A stretch of DNA of 64,000 bases from Nymphaea colorata. Lineage: Eukaryota; Streptophyta; Magnoliopsida; Nymphaeales; Nymphaeaceae. A program made the translations under genes and the position numbers. The DNA is taken from the NCBI RefSeq assembly GCF_008831285.2, contig NC_045139.1, positions 22,426,412 through 22,490,411 of the forward strand. Reading direction: 5' to 3'. The notes under the pieces are model-generated. The model searched no databases, had not been told where the DNA came from, and saw only the letters and a list, made by a program, of their open reading frames with translations. Shown here piece by piece: positions 36,010 to 47,493 of the stretch; the first letter of the stretch is position 1; each line of letters opens with the position of its first letter.

Positions 36010-37760
36010 ATGTAATCCACTAAGAAATGATAGTAGCCAGTGGAAGATCTTGGCCAATCTATCCACATGCCTTTCCAACAAATGAAGCAGCAATACCTAG
36101 GGTTGCCAATGTGGTAGCCAGTCCAGTGAAGATGCAAGAGAATCCCCAATTATCTAAGAAAATATTTTTCATATAAATTTTGTCTCATGGAATGGTATTC
36201 AATATATTTCCAATTCAAACAATAGTTTAGATAGTGGTGGGCCAGAAAAAAGATGTATATCAAATGGATTTGAAAAGAGAAATGGCCTATAGAAGTCTTC
36301 AGATGGAGACATTATTACCTGTACACGGCTTTTTCCTGATCCAAAAGCTTTTGTAAAAAAATCTAAAAATTTAACTGCACATCATAAAGCCTTTGAAAAC
36401 AACAAATCATCAAAAGAAAAAAGACAGATCTATAGAAGAAGGGCTGCTGCTTAGCTCAACAATACAATCATTATTCTTTTGAGCTTTTTGCTCATGTTAC
36501 AAGCCACAGCAAAATGAAGTAATCACTTTGCTGAACCTTCTCAATATATTGTCAGTATTTGTTCAATGGGTAAAAGAGATGGGCCTACTGCTGAAAATCA
36601 TGGAGGGACATCGTTCCGCAGCTAGTGGCGGTACGAACATTTTGTAGCCATTTTTGTGGTACTGGTATGATTTATCACCCTCTGCTTTCTCTAGTCTCAG
36701 CTAGTGTTCTTATTATTAAATATGGTTTCTTTTCTTGTCATCATGCTGGAGTTGTTTGTTACTCATGCCACTATTTTGGCAATTGCATATATGGATCATG
36801 GGAGCCTGAATTTATTAGTTCCTAGAGTTAGCAAATACTGAACCTCAATTTCATCAAATTAGTGGAAGAATATGTGAACATTAGGATGGAGGACGTTCTA
36901 GAGTTTTTGTTTTGTATCCAAAGGCATAGGGCATTCATGTCAGATTATGTGCAGAAAAATGAGGTAAGTTGCCTTCTTGGCATTGTATTTTCTTATTAAT
37001 TGGAATACAATAATGTAACAAAGAGTATTAATGTAACAAAGAGTGTTAATGTTGCCTTCTTTTACCTCAGAAAAATTTCAGTTCATGATGATTTCTAAGT
37101 TATGATCAGCTAATGCATGCAGGGCAACTAGGAATAACCATCCTAATAAATGATGCAATAGAAAGAATATAACAGATATTCCACAAGGCTTACCAATGTA
37201 GCCAAGGGTCAATGGAAGCACACTTAGTGTACAAGGGGAAAGACTTGTAACAAGCCCAACACCAAAAATTACCGCCAAAATGCAAACGGACAAATCAAAT
37301 GTATGGTAAATATATGAATGCTTCCTAAAAATGAGTCATATTCTATTGCAACTTACACAACAAAGTTGCAAACTAAAATTGCATTTAACCCGGTTAAATT
37401 CAGAACTGAAAGTTGGTCTTGAACAGCCACATTGGCTTGCTGCCCAGTTGTATACAGGAATCATCCAAACCAATCTCCAAGGCTTGCATTTGCTAATAGT
37501 TTGGATTGCACATTCTAATCCAAATAAAAAAAGCAAAATAGTTGCTTTTTCATTACAACATGTAAGTACAAGGATCTCCCTATTCTATCAATGGACTGTC
37601 TAGAAAATCAAAGTTTAACATTAAGACAATGATTGCCTACCAGGATGTGTTCCACAGATGCATTTGCTGAAGCAACCAAGAAGAAACCTGCCACTGAAGC
37701 AAGATAATAGAGAAAGCTAAGCCTCAAATGATTCAAATGCTTCTCAAGGATTTATGATGA
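36010..37760 (-). pseudogene. Chloroplast CCDA (cytochrome c biogenesis) gene fragment
   Basis: Minus-strand exon-like pieces, in order. About 37750-37640 reads SFLYYLASVAGFFLVASANA, ending at a GTAGGC donor. About 37510-37390 reads ASLGDWFG, then a stop, then TTGQQANVAVQDQLSVLNLT. 37293-37194 reads [20 protein letters not shown] and LPLTLGYIG, ending at GTAAGC. 36153-about 36010, after TTCTTAG, reads IGDSLASSL and, one frame over, GLATTLATLGIAASFVGKAC. The [12 protein letters not shown] block with its functional Cys is diagnostic of CcdA/DsbD membrane proteins, which pass reducing power across the thylakoid for cytochrome f assembly. A TGA in the second piece, a frameshift in the last and absence of the 3' half make it a pseudogene. 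Introns are kept, so it is a DNA-level copy. Confidence 0.7.
36886..36963 (+). other. Exon-like 26-codon segment with consensus 5' splice site
   Basis: ATG followed by 26 open codons (contains VLEFLFCIQRHRAFMSDYVQ), ending GAG and then GTAAGT, a perfect donor. The frame is open upstream too (LVEEYVNIR). It lies inside the last CCDA intron on the opposite strand. I do not recognise the protein. Confidence 0.3.
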
Positions 37761-38124
37761 ACAATAAAACAAACTAAGAACTATTGAAGCATAGAGAATT
37801 CGCCAACAATCACCAATAGAAAACTGTTCTTTGTTAAAAATGAAGAACCTGCCAGAACAGTTGGATCATGATTACTTTACAAAGCTACACGAGACAACCA
37901 ATATAGCCATTTTAGTTCTATATTTGTAAAAGAGTATGGTTCTATTTGTTTTGAAAAATGAGTTTTGTATTTGAAAAAGAGTATGGTTTTGTTTGTCAGT
38001 GTGACTCAAATATAAAAATGGATTATTTGGATCTAGAGTTCACACCTTGTGTCATAATATAGAACAAGAGCATCAAAAGGTTGTGCTGAAACAGTTTCTC
38101 CTCTACATTCATCAACGTAATCCT

Positions 38125-38488
38125 TAAGGTCTAAACAATTATATATCAACCACCAAATATAATGCCCTTACCTTTTTACCAAAACCAACTTTTGAGTAGT
38201 TTCGGCTAGTTGCTAATCTATATTTCCTTTCGGCTGCTACTCTATCCCTTACCCTTGTAACTCCTTTTTTTGCTGTCAGTATGATATCTCCACTGGTTTT
38301 CGTTGTGGGTTTGACTATGTTAAAGGAAGCATTGGAAGACTGGCAACGGTTTATGCAGGACATGAAGGTTAACAACAGGAAGGTAAGTGTTCATACAGGG
38401 GAAGGGAGGTTTAGTGACAAGAACTGGCAAAACCTTCTAGTTGGAGATGTTGTGAAGGTGGAGAAGGATTAATTTTTCCAACTGATCT
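38125..38488 (+). pseudogene. P4-type ATPase (ALA4-7-like flippase) exon fragment
   Basis: One long frame, broken by two stops, reads YISTTKYNALTFLPKPTFE (stop at the usual Gln of FEQFRRVAN), then LVANLYFL, SMISPLVFVVGLTMLKEALE, DWQRFMQDMKVNNRKVSVHT and WQNLLVGDVVKVEKD, with a stop before FF. This is residue region about 50-180 of plant phospholipid flippases, from the first membrane helices to the start of the actuator domain. EDW-x-RFMQD and VEKD favour the ALA4-7 group. Flippases move aminophospholipids to the cytosolic leaflet. Exon sequence is interrupted at 38488 by the inserted LTR and resumes at 43703. The catalytic DKTGT region is absent. Confidence 0.8.
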
Positions 38489-39419
38489 TGTCACACCCCA
38501 ACACTTTGACCCCCAAATGACTTTTTTTTTGTTAAAAAGTATAACATTGAGGTGTGACGACACAATGATCCAAAAGGAGCTACGCACATCAAAAGACAAT
38601 GGGCGAACATTTCATTATGTAGTAATTTCATTTCATACAAAATCACTTCATATTTCCCAATGATACACATGACAAAATGCTCCAAAACTACAACATTTAT
38701 GTCTAACAAAAACAAGACACCATGGAGACCCAAACATGATGCACTAGCACTACAATAGACCTAAAATCTCTCCAATAGGATGTGAGTTGAGCCACTGATC
38801 AATCTGTTGCCCCTGGGTCTACCAAAACCTGAAAAAGTAAACAACAGAAGGCTTAGCCTTCACAGTATGGCAACAAATCAGACAAATCCCTAACCCTCTA
38901 AGGTAAGGGCTCAAATCTGAGATGTAACATATACGAAAAACATACACTGTATCACATCATGATAGTAGCCTCAAGTCACATAACTTGTCATGCGGCCCCA
39001 CACATATTCCACAAAATGTAGGCACCACTCAATGACCACAATTAATGCACTCAATTGTCACATTCACTTCATGCATATTTACATCATTCACATTCTTTTC
39101 ATTTATAATCATTTCATTTACATTAGCTTTAGTGAATTAACAGTTCCTCTTGGTGCAAACATAAACACATGCACATCACGGATGACCTACAGTCGGGAAA
39201 CAATCCCCGTGGTGGCCTGAAACGATATGGATCCATTCACGCTGAAGTGGTAGAGCACTTGTCCATGGATGTGTGAATTCCAAGGAGAGTTGCTCAGCCT
39301 TCCCTAGGACACCCAGGTTGGGAAGGCGGGAGCTCAACACTCCAAGCACATCACACAACAATATCCTGGGTCTTGCACTGCCTGCGCTCCGAGCAGGCGA
39401 GACCAGTGGCGAGAGTTAA

Positions 39420-39755
39420 TGCAAACAAGATTAAGATTGAATGAATCTTAATCCATTGCATTCACTACTAAACTAAAACTATACTTAACACTAATTATAA
39501 CTTAAGAAAATAAAGAACATGAGAGAAAAACAACAAACTACTTCTTTAAGCAAATGACTAAAGTTGTTGGAAGAACAGAGAAGACCAAGAAAACAACTTG
39601 CATTTCATTTCTTTCAACTGATTGATCCCCCACAAAATAAACCAACTCCCTTTATATAGAGAAAGGGATGGATTATGGATCCGGATCCGTTTACATGTGC
39701 TAAAAATCTAACTAGATCCAGTTACAAGATTTGGTTATGCTTTCATCTTGCATCA
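39420..39755 (-). repeat. 3' LTR of the nested LARD-like element
   Basis: Plus-strand start TGCAAACAAG, end CTTGCATCA. It contains a perfect hairpin: GATTAAGATT, 5-bp loop, AATCTTAATC. Confidence 0.85.
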
Positions 39756-41226
39756 AACTCCTCTAGTTGGAAAAGAGTCATCCTCGACGAGTTCAAATCT
39801 TTCATTCTGTCAAAATGATTCTTCACCTTAGAAAGTTTGGACAAGGTTCGGATCTGCTGAACAAAAGGTTCCACCGCTCGCCTGCATATGTTAAAGTGGT
39901 GGTCTGCTCACTATCTTCTGATAATGATCAAGGTGGCGGCTTCGGTGGCAACTTTAGAGAAGGAACCTGAGCTTGGATATGATCTATGGGCATCCCCAAA
40001 TCAGATCCAGTCTTAAATGATGGAACGAACCCGTTTGGATCCAGATTCAAACCCTTATACTAGTGAATTGGGTGATATGGGCCCGAATCAGATCCAAAAC
40101 CTGGTTCAGCTTGACCCGGTCCCAAAAGGAACCAGCCCAAACCCTTGAAACACCGCTCAAGATTAATGAGTGTCTCGAGCGGTAGCTCGAGGCGCCACTC
40201 AAGGGGGAAACTTGAGGGCGGGAGTGGGGCACCACCGCCTCCCACCCATCTATTCTAACGGGGGAAGGAGGCAAACAACGGCTGCCTGTTGTATCCAGTC
40301 CGCCGGCGGGCAGCAAATATATGTGCAGAGCCCATTCATGAGGCGACAACTTCAGATGTTGCCCACATGTAGCTGATAGAGCAGGGCGACCCTTCCACCA
40401 CAGTTGATTACAAGTCTGGCAACTCCTACAATCGGAAATGGGGGTTGCCGATGAGCGCGTGACCTCCGACACCTACCCATGGTGCTGGGAGAAGAAAATC
40501 TAGCAGGTGGATGCTGGTCGGACGGTGGAATTGTGGGTTCCTTCCCACGAACAATGGGCGGGACTCCAGTGGTTCTACTGCAAGTGGTTGTGCACCCGGT
40601 GGCTCCGCCGGTCAGAAACGGTGATGTCAGGGAGCGTCATGCCTCCGGCCACCTACCTAGGGAGACAGGAAGGTCAGACATAGGCGGTGTCATCCCTTGA
40701 GTTGAAAAAGACGTCATTACCTGGACACTAGCGGGTGGTACTCCCAGACACAAATCTGGCAGCTTTCGACCCCACTCAACCCCACCCTTGCAGTGGTTCA
40801 CCGCCTCTCCCATTTGCTATTTCGATGACTCGTCATCCCATTGGTCAGAAGAATGGTGGCTGGAATCCTTCCCTCCTCCAATCTGCCCACAACCACGGCG
40901 TTTGTCAGTTCACAAGAAGAAAGAGAAGAAACGGCCGGTTCCCAATCCTGTCCAGACAACGGTAGCAGAGCCACCTGCTCATGAGTTGAAAAAGAGGATG
41001 ATCAAACCACCGTCAAAGGAAGGAAGTCCATGAAGATTTTGTGTGCTTTACAAATCAGAGCAAAACATTTCTCTGAATTTGGGGAGCCCTTGTGCGATGA
41101 GATCTAACTTCTTGTTCATAGCAGCAATATCTTGTCTCACACAAGTCAAAACAGGCACATGCCTTGCTAAGATCTATTGTACTCGTTTCTCCATTAACGA
41201 TAGAATTTTGCTTCTCTTCAAACCTC

Positions 41227-41238
41227 GCTCTGATACCA
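41227..41238 (-). other. Primer-binding site of the nested LARD-like element
   Basis: TGGTATCAGAGC on the minus strand, matching the 3' end of initiator tRNA-Met. Confidence 0.85.
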
Positions 41239-41243
41239 ATTAA

Positions 41244-41580
41244 TGAAAACAAGATTAATATTGAACGAATCTTCATCCACTGCATTCACTTCTAAACTAA
41301 AACTATACTTAACACTAATTATAACTTAGGGAAAGGAAGAACAGGAGAGAAAAATAGCAAACTACTTCTTTAAGCAAATGACTAAACTAATTGGAAGAAC
41401 AGAGAAGACCAAGAAAACTACTTGCATTTCATTTCTTTCAACTGATTGATCCCCCACAAAATAAACCAGCGTCCCTTTATATAGAGAAAGGGATGGATTA
41501 TGGATCTGGATCCGTTTACAAGTACTAAAAATCTAACTAGATCAAATTACAAGATTTGGTTATGCTTTCATCTTGCATCA
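41244..41580 (-). repeat. 5' LTR of the nested LARD-like element
   Basis: Plus-strand start TGAAAACAAG, end CTTGCATCA. Roughly nine of ten bases match the other LTR by eye. The hairpin arms have decayed here. Confidence 0.85.
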
Positions 41581-43075
41581 GTGGGACATATCCCAAACAC
41601 ATTGTCAAAACCCACTAGCCTCTCATCTATTATTCTTTCTTAACTTATCATTCTAAAAATATATTCACAAAATGACCGGCTATAATACGAGGTTGGTTCA
41701 CTTAATGAGTGCACCCACACCTCAAGTCACCTCCCTGCGAGGGCTACACAGACAGTCAATACTCTTAGCTAGCTCTCATAACTTTACAGGTACATCTACC
41801 CTTTAAATTCATTCGATTGCAATACGCCCATGGCAATGCACACGAAAGATATTGTAATATTTTACACCAATCAAATATATCAATCACATCTTACAAAACT
41901 TAGTCAAACCACAGAGAGTAGTTTCCATCTATGATTGGCTCGTAGTTGTCCTCTGCAAATATCATTTTATAATTGCTAGCATGCATATGCCATCAAGTAA
42001 TAATTTAAGGATAGTACACCAATCACATAATTATTCAAACACATACATACATTCATGCAGCAATAAGCACTTATAACACACACATCCATCACAAACACAA
42101 CATAGGATCCTACGATCTTGAAAAGCTTGCGCTCTAAATTTGGCCCCCAAGCAGGAATTTGCCTAGAATGCTGTCATATCTGTCGTGCATCGCCAAAATA
42201 CCCAAAATGCCTCCAGCTTCGAATCTTGTTGTTCAAGGTCTGCTCAACGTGCCCAGTGTACCTGAAAAAATAATAATGTGATAAGATTTCTACTTGTTTC
42301 ACTTTACAATCTATACAAATAAGAAATAAGATCATTGAGACATGGGTGATCGCCTCAAGAGGATGCCAACAGGCAGTTTTAGCCCATAATGCTCTCCAAT
42401 AGGCCTCTTCCCAACTCTTTGAGGTCGAGACTAAACAATTAAAATTCAAAACTTTGATTCAACCTATCACCTGAATATTTCTCGCTTCCATTCTTAGTTG
42501 AGGCATTTTCCCAACATACATACTCTTTCTCAATAAGCAACGCTATACGCACATCAACGATAGCATACATCACACGTTTGCTAAAATGATTCTAAGTCTT
42601 TTCAACAACATCAAAATCTCTACCATGCTTTCTAACCGCTTCAATTATTAGTTTCACCATGCTAAAAAGATAATCATATGCATAGATCCTCGTCCTTCCA
42701 TAACAGTCCTAGACCTTCCCCCAAAATAGCGAAGTCTCTAATGTGCATTCTAAATCATCCAATCTTGAGTCTAGCTTGCTCAAATAATAATTATACATGC
42801 ACTAACAGAAAATATTAGACAATTTAGGCTCGATTAGGCCTTGCTCACCCCACTCTTAAAGTCCTAACTATTGTAGTGCTCCCAACAGCCACACCAACCG
42901 CTCGACTAAGCACCAATGCCAATGATTGCTTGCTGCCACCTCCTCCAACGCTTTCAATTCACTGACATGAGGGGAAAGATGCAACCCCAAGCTGCAATTC
43001 CAACCCAGCAGTCACAAAAAGAGTGAGAATGAGCAAAAGAGAATTAAAGAGAAGGGTCTGTTGTTAGAAGAGAGC

Positions 43076-43500
43076 CTACAATATAGTTGTGAGGGAGGTG
43101 GTTCGGTTGAGGGAGACTGAAGATGAGAGAGAGAGAGGACACGAGAGGTGTGAGTGAGAGAGGCAGCACACGGGAGGGGGAGACGACAATGGATAGACGA
43201 AGAGAGAGATAGAGGGTGACAATGCAAAAGTAAGGAAGAAAAAAAAATGATAGGGAAGGCATGCATGAGGGAGTGAGAAACGGTGAGGGTGAGAGACACT
43301 GCGAGTGAGAGGAGGTAGGCGGTAGGGAGAGAGAGAACGAATAGAGAGAAGTCGAAACAGAGGGGGAGACAAACAGAAAATGGCGAGAGGGAGACAGACT
43401 GAATAGTGAACACTCGAGATAGAGGGGGAGGACGATAGAGAACATCGAGGGAGAGAAGGACATCGATAGAGGGTGAGAAAGAAGAGGAAAACAAAAGAGA
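43076..43500. repeat. Purine-rich (GA) tract
   Basis: More than 400 bp in which the plus strand is overwhelmingly G and A, in GAGAGAGAG-like runs with GGGAGAC interruptions. Minus-strand frames through it are Ser/Leu/Pro low-complexity artefacts. Part of the solo LTR. Confidence 0.7.
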
Positions 43501-43702
43501 GAAATCGGGAGAGCTTACCTCAACATTGCCGCACCTCCGCCGCTGCTCCTTCTTGCACCTCCTTCTTGTCTCACGAACGCACTAGCAAGAAGCAAAGACG
43601 TAGAGGAAGAGCCAGCGTCGAGTACTTCATGCGGGTGGGGTTCAGGTCCGGGTCTAGCCCCACACCAACCTGACCTGCCAAGATGAAAAACGTTACAGAT
43701 CT

Positions 43703-44060
43703 GCTGTTACTCTCATCCAGTTACCATTTGCATCTTTCAAAGAGTGAGTCTGAGGTCTGATAATATTACCTTAAGGCGCAACTTGGAACAAGTTGCAACA
43801 GGTGAATCAGACCATAGTTATGCTTAAACAAGAAAAAAACAAGAAAAGTGCTCACATAGAAAAATAGAATACAAAACAATGTGCACATTGATTTGGATGT
43901 AAAACGAGAGAAAGGTGGATGTGGACAAACCTTAGCACCCACACCATCTATGAATCCCTGGAGATGCTTGGAAGTTTTTGGCTACCGTTCAGGTTTCAGC
44001 AGTTCTCTTTCTTCTCTTTGAGCAGGCCAGTCGCACAATTTTTCTCCAAAGAAACCTAAG
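43703..44060. pseudogene. P4-ATPase continuation, then unidentified exon-like sequence
   Basis: 43698-43735 (+) resumes the flippase frame as TDLLLLSSSY and then diverges from the family, which would continue EDGICY. At about 44050-43930 the minus strand has an open stretch (GEKLCDWPAQREERELLKPE, one stop, then SKHLQGFIDGVGAK) followed by a GTTTGT donor-like border. It is gene-like but not recognised. Confidence 0.45.
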
Positions 44061-44100
44061 CAACAGTTCGTGTTGGTTTGGGTGGTGTAGGAAAGACATG

Positions 44101-44103
<3 letters not shown>

Positions 44104-44134
<31 letters not shown>
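44104..44134. repeat. (GA)n microsatellite
   Basis: 31 bp of perfect GA dinucleotides. Confidence 0.95.
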
Positions 44135-44136
<2 letters not shown>

Positions 44137-45879
44137 AATAATCTCCACTAACATACATGAAACCACCAATAGAAAGAACTTTTTTTTTAGAAGCAAAGGG
44201 GAACGGGCAAGAAGCTTCTTTATCTCCATTTGTTAATTTTTTTAATATATGCTTGATTTCTTAATACTTTTCAAATTTTATTTTTTATAATCAAAAATAT
44301 ATTTTTTTAGCATTCTGATCCACAGATGATTTCAATTAAGTGCGCTTGGGCCCATTTCAAATTTAGTGAAAAAAATTAAATATTTATATTATATATATAT
44401 ATATGCATTTTATTGGGTTGAGATTTTTTGTGATGGTTTCAACGAGTCAAGTTTTTTATGTTTCCTTCTGTTAGCTTAGGAAAATTTCAGTTCATGATGG
44501 TTTCTTTTACTCAAATTTGTGAATTATGTGTTATATATCAAATACCTAAGACTTTTAGATAAATTATATGATTATACAAAATAATTTATTTGATTGATTA
44601 AATAAGTAATTGATAATTTGATAAATAAAACTTTTTTTATGAATTCAATAGTTTTTTCATATTAAATATATTTATTTAAGATTATGCATAGTGAAGATGC
44701 TTTCAACTTAAAACGAATATCATAATGCGTTCAATAGTTTTTTCATATTAAATATATTTATTTAAGATTATGCATAGTGAAGATGCTTTCAACTTAAAAT
44801 GAATATCATAATGCGTTTAAGATTTTCTATTTACTATCAAACATATTTTTTTTTTAAGTTGGTTTAAAAAAAATATATTTTTTGCTGTCAATTTTTTTTT
44901 TTAATTTTCATAAGAAACATTAATTAACAGATTACAGTTACAAGGTCAAATTGCACAAACATAATTATACTAATTTAAGTACATTGTTTGGTGGTTTTGT
45001 CTAAGAAGTAACTTGTTTGGTTTCTATCAAATTCTGACTTTACGAGTCTTGAAAATTTGAAATTAGCTTGCTTTTGGATAACTACAAAGAACACCATAAG
45101 CCTTTGCTAGAGTCATGATAAACCATGGCTATGTGATCATTGTTGCTAATGCTTGGTTGCAAGGTGCTTTTAGGGTTGATTTTTAAACAAATTTGTCATC
45201 CGACAATATTTGGCTGAAAGTGGCATTTTCATATTTTTAAAAATGTCCATTTTGTTGAATTTCTTGATTGAAGTTTTCTTTATTATTTTCAATTAAATAA
45301 ATATATTATTTAAGATATCCAGCTTAGTTGATGCCATAACCATAATAATTTGTTTGATTACACAAAAACATATAATTAAACACAATATTAATGAATTAAT
45401 TAGTTTCATATGATATGGTTTTAAATATTTTATGTTAAATGGTGTATATGGTAACAATAGGGCTATTATTATATGCAACTCCATTGAAGTCATTAGCTCT
45501 TAGTCAGATTATACCTTCATATAAAATTTATATACTTCTTGTACCATGATGTTAAGTTAGTGCATTTGGCTAGATCTTCTGCCCAAACATCTTACCATTG
45601 TCCTAGGTTGCAACTTCAAAACCTATTGCCACCAACCCAAGCTCTCACGGTTCAAATTCAGATATTAGGCTACAGGATTCGGATATCAGCTCTCGCAGTT
45701 CAGGTTCGGATTCGGATATCAGATATACTTGTTAAGATAGTATAAAATCAGATATTTATTTAAAACTGAATCCGATCTGATTTTCTTATTTGGATGCTAA
45801 ATTGCTTACAATACCCAATTTTTTAAAAGCAATTCAGATGGATATCCAATCTGAATCTGATCCGTTGACATACCTAAAT
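44135..45879. other. AT-rich DNA without a gene
   Basis: Very AT-rich, with homopolymer runs and short repeats. No coding signal. 45650-45860 has GGATATC/GATCCGAT-like palindromic phrases suggestive of a decayed small element. Confidence 0.5.
44644..44815. repeat. 86-bp tandem duplication
   Basis: Copies 44644-44729 and 44730-44815 are nearly identical (one C/T difference noted). Confidence 0.9.
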
Positions 45880-46258
45880 GGGACCGACAACATCTGCCAC
45901 TCCTCCCGTCGCTTACCCAATGCAATGGCGGGGCTCCATGCTGCCCATTCGTGAAAAGGTAGATCTGCCTTCTCATTTCCAAGCAAACCCTCAGTCAGAG
46001 TCCGTTCAGGTGGCAACACTGCTTGTTGCAAACCACCACCAATGGCCGAAGGGCCACCACAGCAACCGGCTTGGTGGGAGCTCCTTCGTGTGCAGCAACT
46101 GGCTCACAAACCAGTCGCTCATCTCCTGGTTCACATCGGCCTCTGGCATACCTTCGACATTCCAGGCTCAGGACTCTAGCACTTCGAGCAATGGATCCCA
46201 TGAAAATCTTTGTGTGCTCTGCAAAACGGAGTGAAACATCTTTCTAAATTCCTCCATA

Positions 46259-47493
46259 TAGGGCTGAACACAAGTCGAGTTGAGCCTGAGTTTGACCACC
46301 TTGAGCTTGGCTCGACTCTTGTTTTGGTCAGCTTGAGCTTGGCTCGAACTCGAGTCAAGCTTTACAATGGTAGCTCGAGCTTGACTCGATCAGTTGTGTT
46401 CGAGCTCAAGCTTGACTCGACCGACTCGTTTAACTCGATTAATTGCTTGTTCGAGATGCTTCCGCTATTGAAGGCGACATTGCTTTATGTATGGAATAAG
46501 GAAGAAGATGGCAGTAGCAGAAGGTAGTTCTGCACAAGAGAAAGAACAATCATATGTTACAAAATCTAAAAGAAAAAAAAAACAATGATCTTCAGATCAA
46601 GCTGAAAGCCTGAAAACCTAGAATGAGTTTCAGTTTCCAAAACACTTGCTCTAGCCAGGTTTGAGGAAGAACAAACCCTCAGTCGAGCAAGGGTTTGAGA
46701 CAGAACAGACCTTTGCTCGAGCGAGGGTTTAAGAGAGAACAGATCTCACTCGAACTAGGTCAGAGAGAAAGCAGGCATTCGCTCAAGCAAGGGTCTATGC
46801 TCAAACAAAACCCTCACTCGAGTGAAACCCCTGCTCAAGCAGAAGTCATTAGGTTTGTGAGACCCTCTCTCGTTTGAGGGAGAGGGTTTTCAGAAATCTT
46901 GTTTTCCTTGATTTAGAGAGAGAGGGAGAGAGAGAGAGAAGTAGAGTTGTTGCAGGATGGTTGCAATCAGTAGTTCCACCGATCGTGGGATGTCGATGCT
47001 GATCAAAAGAGTTTGTTGGCATCAGAGGATGAAAGAGGAAGAGAGTGAAGAGAGAGAGAAAAGATAAAAAATGAAGAAAACAATAAATAGGTTCAATGTT
47101 TATTAGTGTTACTATTCACCCATAGTTTTTTCCCGAGTGAGAGAAGGGGAGAGTAGAGGGATAGGAGAGGCCGAGAGCAAGAGGGTGTACATTGGCCTGC
47201 AGTTTGGAGGAGTTGGTGGGGGTTCACGAGAACGAAGGAGAAAGCAAGTGAGGAAAGAGAAAAAGAATGGGAAAATGAAGCATCGATGGAAAAAGAATAT
47301 CCGTTACTCCAGCTAATGAGCCCAGTTGGTTTAAGCGAGCTTCATTAAACGAATTCAAACTTGACTCGATAAAATAAATGAGCTAAACAATCAACTCAAG
47401 CTCGGCTCATTGAGTGGAAAAGCTGGCTCAAACTCGAGTTTGAGCGGAGCTTTAATGAGCTGAGTTCGAGTTGCTTGGCTCGTTGTTCACCCT
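46259..47493. mobile_element. Non-autonomous hAT-like element
   Basis: Ends read TAGGGCTGAAC at the left and GTTCACCCT at the right, which are imperfect inverted termini. Both ends continue into many copies of GAGCTTGGCTCGA and ACTCGAG-like phrases. Flanks CCTCCATA (46251-46258) and ACTCCATT (47494-47501) fit an 8-bp target duplication with two mismatches, and the two flanks join into continuous sequence of the host element. No transposase. Confidence 0.6.

Larger units (their letters stand above)
39420..41580 (-). mobile_element. Non-autonomous LTR retrotransposon (LARD-like), nested
   Basis: LTRs of about 336 bp (39420-39755 and 41244-41580; TG...CA ends; mostly matching) enclose 1.49 kb. 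The minus strand has TGGTATCAGAGC (41238-41227), an initiator-tRNA-Met primer-binding site, 5 bp from the 5' LTR. There is no pol. The minus strand beginning of the internal part has a short gag-like frame (LARHVPVLTCVRQDIAAMNK, then KLDLIAQGLPKFREMF). The rest is GC-rich with frames lacking known domains. No clean target duplication is visible. It must depend on enzymes from another element. Confidence 0.8.
38489..43697. mobile_element. Solo-LTR-like insertion in the P4-ATPase fragment (with nested element)
   Basis: Starts TGTCACACCCC and ends GTTACA. Flanked by identical GATCT (38484-38488 and 43698-43702), and the two flanks are adjacent parts of the P4-ATPase coding sequence, so the borders are secure. 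Without the nested element at 39420-41580 it is about 3.05 kb. No internal repeat of its own start, no PBS or polypurine tract and no gag/pol are visible, so a solo LTR of a large Ty3/gypsy family fits best. A non-coding element cannot be excluded. Its last kilobase is strongly purine-biased on the plus strand. Confidence 0.75.

Noticed and set aside
40047-41033. GC-rich ORFs of 60-141 codons inside the nested LARD-like element
   Set aside because: Several overlapping frames on both strands with no domain. High GC lowers stop frequency.
43012-43494. Three overlapping minus-strand ORFs of 98-160 codons
   Set aside because: Ser/Leu/Pro low-complexity translations of a GA-rich tract. No domain, no splice context.
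37036-44510. About 45-bp similarity (GAAAATTTCAGTTCATGATG core) at 37066 and 44475, considered as ends of one capturing element
   Set aside because: The copies are in direct, not inverted, orientation and similarity does not extend. Too weak to define an element.
45600-45880. GGATATC/GATCCGAT-like palindromic phrases as a MITE
   Set aside because: No matching terminal repeats or target duplication could be found.
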